DNA of 64,000 nt from an uncultured Acidobacteriia bacterium (GTDB lineage Bacteria; Acidobacteriota; Terriglobia; Bryobacterales; Bryobacteraceae). Under the pieces are notes generated by a model, which made no database searches, had not been told where the DNA came from, and worked only from the letters and a program-made list of their open reading frames with translations. The position numbers were made by a program, and so were the translations under genes. Positions 59,973-64,000 of the stretch are shown in pieces. Location of the stretch: positions 62,001-126,000 of the forward strand of contig CAIQWJ010000018.1 in NCBI GenBank assembly GCA_903875575.1, written 5' to 3'. Each line of letters starts with the position of its first letter. Position 1 is the stretch's first letter.

Positions 59973-61925
59973 ATGAAATGGAAAACATACGTGCGAGCGG
60001 TTGGAACAGCCTTAGCATTTGCTGGCATCATGTTCGCCCAGGAGGCGATCGGTCCCAATCCGTTTGCAGGCATTCCCCTGGCAGTGAAGGAAGGCCAGAA
60101 GGTTTTTCAGTCGCGCTGCTCGGGATGTCACGGCCTGGATGCGACGGGCGGGATGGGGCCGAATCTCCTCGCTTCTCTCAATCGCGGGATCACGGAAGAA
60201 CGTCTTTATCTCACGGTAACGAAGGGCATCCAGGGTACTTCCATGCCGTCACTCATCAGCTCCGGTGGTTCGGAAGAAGATGCCTGGAAGGCTGTCACTT
60301 ACCTGCAGTCATTGCGGCCTCCCGCGCAAACCGTCGCGCTCGCGAATGGCCCCGCTTTCGACATCGCATGGGGCGACATCCTCAACGGCCTCAAGAATCC
60401 GCAACGCTGGCTGAGTTATTCCGGCGACACACAGGGGCAGCGCCACAGCCCCCTGACGCAAATCACACCAGCCAATGTGGCCAGCCTCACCGCGCAATGG
60501 ATCTTTCAAACAGGGACTCAGGGAAAGTTTGAAGCCAGTCCAATTGTGATCGATGGCGTGATCTACATCACCGGCCCGAATAACTTCGCCTGGGCCCTTG
60601 ACGCGAAGACCGGGCGTCAGATCTGGCGCTACCAGCGGCAGCTTCCGCCCGACGCGAACCGGCAGTGCTGCGGCGCCGTCAACCGCGGCTTCGCGGTTCT
60701 TGGTGGACGGCTCTTCATGGCGACACTCGACGCACACCTTGTAGCCCTGGATCTTCGCGACGGAAAACTCCTCTGGGACGCTGTCCTTGAGGATTACCGC
60801 AAAGGTTATTCGGCGACCGCTGCGCCCACGGTGGTGAAGGATAAGGTCATCATCGGCGTGGCAGGAGGCGAATATGGTATTCGCGGCTCCATCCAGGCCT
60901 TTGATTCGGCCACGGGCAAACGCGCGTGGCAATTCTATACAGTGCCAGCACCGCAGGAACCCGGTGGTGATTCCTGGAGCGGGGATAGCTGGCAAAGGGG
61001 AGGCGCGCCGGTCTGGGCTCCCGGCTCCTATGATCCCGATACCGACACCGTCTTCTTCGGCACCGGCAATCCGGCTCCGGACTACGATGGCCCTCTGCGT
61101 GAAGGCGACAACCTGTACTCCGATTCGTTGCTCGCGCTCGATCCGGGCACAGGCAAGCTGAAGTGGCATTTCCAGTTCACCCCGCATGACGTGCATGATT
61201 GGGACTCCACCCATACCCCCGTCATCGCAGACCTTCGCATCGCCGGGCAACTGCGCAAAGTGGTGATGGTGGCGAACCGCAACGGCTTCTTCTACACCCT
61301 GGACCGTGTCACCGGGAAACACATTGTCGCAAAGCCATTCGTCGCCCAGAACTGGGCCAAAGAGATCGGCCCCGATGGACGCCCGGTGCTTCTGCCTGGC
61401 CATGAGCCGAGCCCGAGAGGCACCACGACCTGTCCCGATCTCTTCGGCGCAACGAACTACATGCCAACCTCGTTCGACCCCGCTCTCGGCCTGATGTTTG
61501 TGACCGTGCGGGAACGCTGCCAGATCTACTCGACTTTCGATGAACCCTACGTACCCGGCCAGACGTACCGCCGCGGAGGCGGCAGCAAGGCATCGGTTCC
61601 CGAAACCGGCGCTGTGCGCGCCATTGACCCGGCAACCGGCAATCTCCGCTGGGAATTCCGCTACGATGGCATCGGGTTTCCCGGCATTCTGTCCACCGCT
61701 TCCGGTCTGGTCTTCGCCGGCGACGCCCAGGGCAATCTCCACGCGCTGAACTCGCGCACGGGCAAGGCTCTGTGGTCCCGCCAACTCGGCTGGAGCCCGG
61801 ACGCCTATCAATCCGGCACCGGGATCTTCGCCGGTGCTAGCACTTTTATGGTGGGCAACCAACAATATATGTTGATTCCTTCCGGTACGGTGCTTACCGC
61901 TTTCGCTCTGCCGGACAAGCGATGA
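59973..61925 (+). CDS. PQQ-dependent dehydrogenase with N-terminal cytochrome c domain
   Basis: 650 residues. Signal peptide (AVGTALAFAGIMFA), then a cytochrome c with CSGCH at residues 49-53 and Met ligand candidates (GTSMPSLI). The eight-bladed propeller follows: SYSGDTQGQRHSPLTQI, the vicinal Cys pair in RQCCGAVNRG, and DVHDWDSTHTPV with the Asp base. The final blade (AGDAQGNLHALNSRTG) closes the ring. It oxidises alcohols or aldose sugars in the periplasm with electrons to cytochromes. The heme-first order is reversed relative to most quinohemoprotein alcohol dehydrogenases. The stop overlaps the next gene. Confidence 0.9.
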   Translation: MKWKTYVRAVGTALAFAGIMFAQEAIGPNPFAGIPLAVKEGQKVFQSRCSGCHGLDATGGMGPNLLASLNRGITEERLYLTVTKGIQGTSMPSLISSGGSEEDAWKAVTYLQSLRPPAQTVALANGPAFDIAWGDILNGLKNPQRWLSYSGDTQGQRHSPLTQITPANVASLTAQWIFQTGTQGKFEASPIVIDGVIYITGPNNFAWALDAKTGRQIWRYQRQLPPDANRQCCGAVNRGFAVLGGRLFMATLDAHLVALDLRDGKLLWDAVLEDYRKGYSATAAPTVVKDKVIIGVAGGEYGIRGSIQAFDSATGKRAWQFYTVPAPQEPGGDSWSGDSWQRGGAPVWAPGSYDPDTDTVFFGTGNPAPDYDGPLREGDNLYSDSLLALDPGTGKLKWHFQFTPHDVHDWDSTHTPVIADLRIAGQLRKVVMVANRNGFFYTLDRVTGKHIVAKPFVAQNWAKEIGPDGRPVLLPGHEPSPRGTTTCPDLFGATNYMPTSFDPALGLMFVTVRERCQIYSTFDEPYVPGQTYRRGGGSKASVPETGAVRAIDPATGNLRWEFRYDGIGFPGILSTASGLVFAGDAQGNLHALNSRTGKALWSRQLGWSPDAYQSGTGIFAGASTFMVGNQQYMLIPSGTVLTAFALPDKR

Positions 61926-63148
61926 CGGCGCAGTGGCGACCAGCCCCTCCGTCGCAACGCCATCAAAACATCGACATCATCCGCGGCCTCGCCCTCTTCG
62001 GCGTGCTCATGATCAACCTCTGGGCCTCCTTCCGCGTGCCGATGCTGGAAAACATCCTGCATCACTATCCCCAAACCAGCCCCCTCAATCACGCGGTTGA
62101 TCTCCTGCTCGTCGGCTTCCTGGACTTCAAAGCCCTCACGATGTTTTCATTCCTGTTCGGCGTCGGCATCGCCATTCAGTTCGAAAGGGCGACAGCCCGC
62201 GACGTCAGCGGGCGTGTCTTCCTGATGCGGAGATTCCTCTGCCTGCTCGCCCTCGGCATGGTCCACATGTTCCTCATCTGGAATGGCGACATTCTGTGTC
62301 TCTACGCGATCTGCGGCCTGCTCCTGATTCCGTTCGTCAGTCTCCCGTGGTCAGTCCTGACACTCATTGGCGCGGGATTCATCGCGCTGCAGGAGTTCGC
62401 GTCGTTTCCGCTAGATTTCCCGTCCGGCGCGACCGCCATAGCCGAAATAGCGCGCGCCCGTGCAGTCTACGGCTCCGGCAGCGCTCTGACAATCCTGAAT
62501 TACCGCGTAGACGAAGCCATATCGCTTGTGATCCCGATACTGTTGTCAGTCCTCCCCAGAACCCTGGGACTAATGTTCTGGGGCCTGGCGGCGTGGCGAG
62601 GCGGTATGTTCAGAGCACCATCAGCCCACCCGCGCAGGTTCGCACTGGTGCTCATTATCGGTCTGGCAGTGGGCACCCCGATCACAGTCAACGAGATCTC
62701 AAAAGAAGCGACAGGCTCAGCCCTCCTGCCGTGGCTGCACACGCCGCATATCGACGCGTCGCTCTGGCTCGCGATGGCCTATGTCTCCGGCCTCCTGTTG
62801 TGGCTAACCCCGCAACGCGCGCTCCGTCTCCCGCGCCTCGCCGCGATGGGCCGTATGGCGCTGACCAACTATCTGGTGCAATCCATTGTCCTCGGCATTA
62901 TCTTCTTCGGCTACGGCTTCGGGCAACTGGGGCGAACTGGCAGCGCCGGCGGCGTCGGCATAGGACTGGCAATCTACCTGTTACAGCTGCAACTGAGCCG
63001 ATGGTGGCTCATCAGATACCAGTTCGGCCCTTTCGAATGGCTATGGCGATCCCTGACCTACGGCAGACGCCAGCCCTTACTCCGTGAGAGTTCCGCACCG
63101 GAATCACTATCGGCTCATAACCACGACCGTTCAACTGGTCCTCGGTAG
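61922..63148 (+). CDS. DUF418-family polytopic membrane protein
   Basis: 408 residues with about ten hydrophobic helices. DUF418 marks: RGLALFGVLMINLWAS, MFSFLFGVGIAIQFERA, LALGMVHMFLIWNGDILCLYA, GRMALTNYLVQSI and RYQFGPFEWLWRSLTYG. It resembles acyltransferase-like YeiB proteins. The function is unknown. The ATG overlaps the PQQ dehydrogenase stop (ATGA), so they are co-translated. Confidence 0.9.
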   Translation: MTAQWRPAPPSQRHQNIDIIRGLALFGVLMINLWASFRVPMLENILHHYPQTSPLNHAVDLLLVGFLDFKALTMFSFLFGVGIAIQFERATARDVSGRVFLMRRFLCLLALGMVHMFLIWNGDILCLYAICGLLLIPFVSLPWSVLTLIGAGFIALQEFASFPLDFPSGATAIAEIARARAVYGSGSALTILNYRVDEAISLVIPILLSVLPRTLGLMFWGLAAWRGGMFRAPSAHPRRFALVLIIGLAVGTPITVNEISKEATGSALLPWLHTPHIDASLWLAMAYVSGLLLWLTPQRALRLPRLAAMGRMALTNYLVQSIVLGIIFFGYGFGQLGRTGSAGGVGIGLAIYLLQLQLSRWWLIRYQFGPFEWLWRSLTYGRRQPLLRESSAPESLSAHNHDRSTGPR

Positions 63149-63192
63149 CGACAATGCGCTCCAGTGGGCCTTTTCGGTAGACTGTTCCTGCA

Positions 63193-63603
63193 ATGGATCA
63201 ACAAGGCACCGCCTGCGACGAAGTTTACGTCTATTCGATGAATCGCCCCGGTTTTATGCTGCAGCATGTCCTCGATGCCTGCGCCGCGCAAACGGCAGAC
63301 GATTCCAGGAAGCCGATCAGCGTCATGTTTGGGTTGATCGGCCTCTATCTATACATCGAAAAAGGCTACTCAGGCCGCAGGGTTCAGGCCATCCATAGGG
63401 AACTCGCACGAAAAAAGCGTGAGTGGCCGCGAGTCCCGCTGCCGGAGGCTCGCGGTAGTGTGACGGCTACCGATGTGCTGGCCGTGCCGGCTGGGCCGCA
63501 ACGTGACTTGGCTATTCACGATTGGTGCAGTTCCGTATGGACTGCATTCGCCGGCAATCAGCCCATTATCATCGCACTCCTGCAGGAACACCAACTTGTT
63601 TAG
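63193..63603 (+). CDS. DUF5946-like protein
   Basis: 136 residues. Pattern: YVYSMNRPGFMLQHVLDACAAQ, ISVMFGLIGLYLYIEKGYSGRRVQ, WPRVPLPEARGSVTATDVL and IHDWCSSVWTAF. It is a small soluble protein of a family common in soil bacteria. Function unknown. It starts 44 bp after DUF418. Confidence 0.8.
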   Translation: MDQQGTACDEVYVYSMNRPGFMLQHVLDACAAQTADDSRKPISVMFGLIGLYLYIEKGYSGRRVQAIHRELARKKREWPRVPLPEARGSVTATDVLAVPAGPQRDLAIHDWCSSVWTAFAGNQPIIIALLQEHQLV

Positions 63604-63745
63604 CCAGTATCGAACCGGCCGAACGATCCAGGCATGAACTCCTGCCGGGCTCCGAGGAATGTTGTTCGACGTCGCCACGGTCGCAATTCTTAAGACCGGA
63701 GAGGCTCCCGACCAGATCCTCTCGGCCCACCCGTAGCGAGCGCGG

Positions 63746-64000
63746 TTATTGCGCTACGGCGTAGGTCGCGATGAGCGAACTCCAGCCGTCCTTCGAAACG
63801 CCGGTCTTCGCCGCCGCAAATGCGCCGGTCGAAGACACCACCTTGTAGCCATCTTCCACCCCGCCGGTATCTCCCGTGAACGAAAACTGTCCGCCGGCTG
63901 TGAACCCGTCGTTCCAGGCACCCGACACGAAACTGTTGCTCGCGTAGCCAATCGCTCCCCACAGAAACTCGTTGGCTTTCGCCGTGACCGGCGTCGCGCC
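63746..64000 (-). CDS. Secreted-type protein, N-terminus cut by window edge
   Basis: The frame is open from the window edge (64000) to a stop at 63746, about 84 residues. The C-terminus (NEFLWGAIGYASNSFVSG, FTGDTGGVEDGYKVVSSTG, KDGWSSLIATYAVAQ) is beta-rich and ends with the Trp-x-Ser-Leu-Ile-Ala-Thr pattern that I associate with C-terminal beta domains of large acidobacterial secreted proteins. It converges with the DUF5946 gene; the 142-bp gap between them shows no clear terminator. Confidence 0.65.
   Translation of the reverse strand, partial: GATPVTAKANEFLWGAIGYASNSFVSGAWNDGFTAGGQFSFTGDTGGVEDGYKVVSSTGAFAAAKTGVSKDGWSSLIATYAVAQ

Noticed and set aside
60309-61865. 518-residue minus-strand open frame
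   Set aside because: Antisense to the PQQ dehydrogenase, whose propeller motifs and heme site are unmistakable.
1-64000. tRNA, rRNA, insertion sequence or prophage genes
   Set aside because: No cloverleaf with CCA-type context, no rRNA segment, no transposase or integrase motif and no terminal inverted repeats were recognised by eye; a tRNAscan/ISEScan run would settle this.

Overview
The window is a high-GC (roughly 60 percent by eye) chromosomal segment, most likely from an Acidobacteriota genome of the Solibacter/Bryobacterales type. Several lineage markers support this: two TIGR03435-type proteins, an Oar-like receptor with a carboxypeptidase-regulatory domain, a large DUF1592-type c-type cytochrome next to a Tat-exported DUF1552 protein, a quinoprotein dehydrogenase fused to cytochrome c, and small acidobacterial secreted proteins. 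The assignment comes from gene-family content only. No rRNA, tRNA, prophage, insertion sequence or CRISPR array was seen.

Layout. 1-3 kb: a truncated secreted low-complexity protein and a SulP transporter. 3-7.3 kb: plus-strand Nudix hydrolase, polytopic membrane protein, BadF/GlcNAc-kinase-like protein and VOC protein. 7.3-14.1 kb: a probable minus-strand five-gene unit (receptor, enolase-superfamily dehydratase, unknown protein, quinone oxidoreductase, M24 peptidase) behind a perfect LacI-like palindrome. 14.2-20.2 kb: RlmA-like methyltransferase, RES/Xre toxin-antitoxin pair, GNAT protein, DUF1080 protein and an NMT1-type ABC importer. 20.2-25.8 kb: a CpxA/CpxR-like two-component system divergent from two tandem di-heme cytochromes, with three TTTAC (GTAAA) boxes between them. 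25.9-27.8 kb: an overlapping ECF sigma / anti-sigma / secretin-N-like cassette. 27.8-28.5 kb: VapBC. 28.7-31.7 kb: TIGR03435 protein, AMIN-amidase and lytic transglycosylase. 31.7-35.0 kb: mobA, an Mla-type ATPase and the F0 genes atpZ-I-B-E, ending in a strong terminator. 35-39 kb: PilZ protein, M16 peptidase pair and two small proteins flanking a nested RNA-like fold. 39-41 kb: stand-alone Clp D2-type ATPase and an SDR. 41-48 kb: coiled-coil/GAF-like protein with 90-bp repeats, Slt70-like transglycosylase, aminotransferase and TPR membrane protein. 48-53 kb: TIGR03435 protein, Fic toxin with antitoxin, GMC dehydrogenase with its small subunit, and dienelactone hydrolase. 53-63 kb: DUF1592 cytochrome, DUF1552 protein, SSS symporter, PQQ dehydrogenase and DUF418 protein. 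63-64 kb: DUF5946 protein and a truncated secreted protein.

The genes suggest an aerobic soil heterotroph that oxidises sugars and alcohols in the periplasm through quinoproteins, GMC enzymes and c-type cytochromes, senses its envelope through a Cpx-like system, and carries three toxin-antitoxin modules. The less ordinary parts are the Cpx-like/di-heme module, the Fic module whose motif His is Asp, the ECF/secretin-N cassette, the Clp D2 ATPase with a ClpP-loop-like LGF, the mobA/mla/atp gene string, and the nested fold upstream of a small secreted protein.
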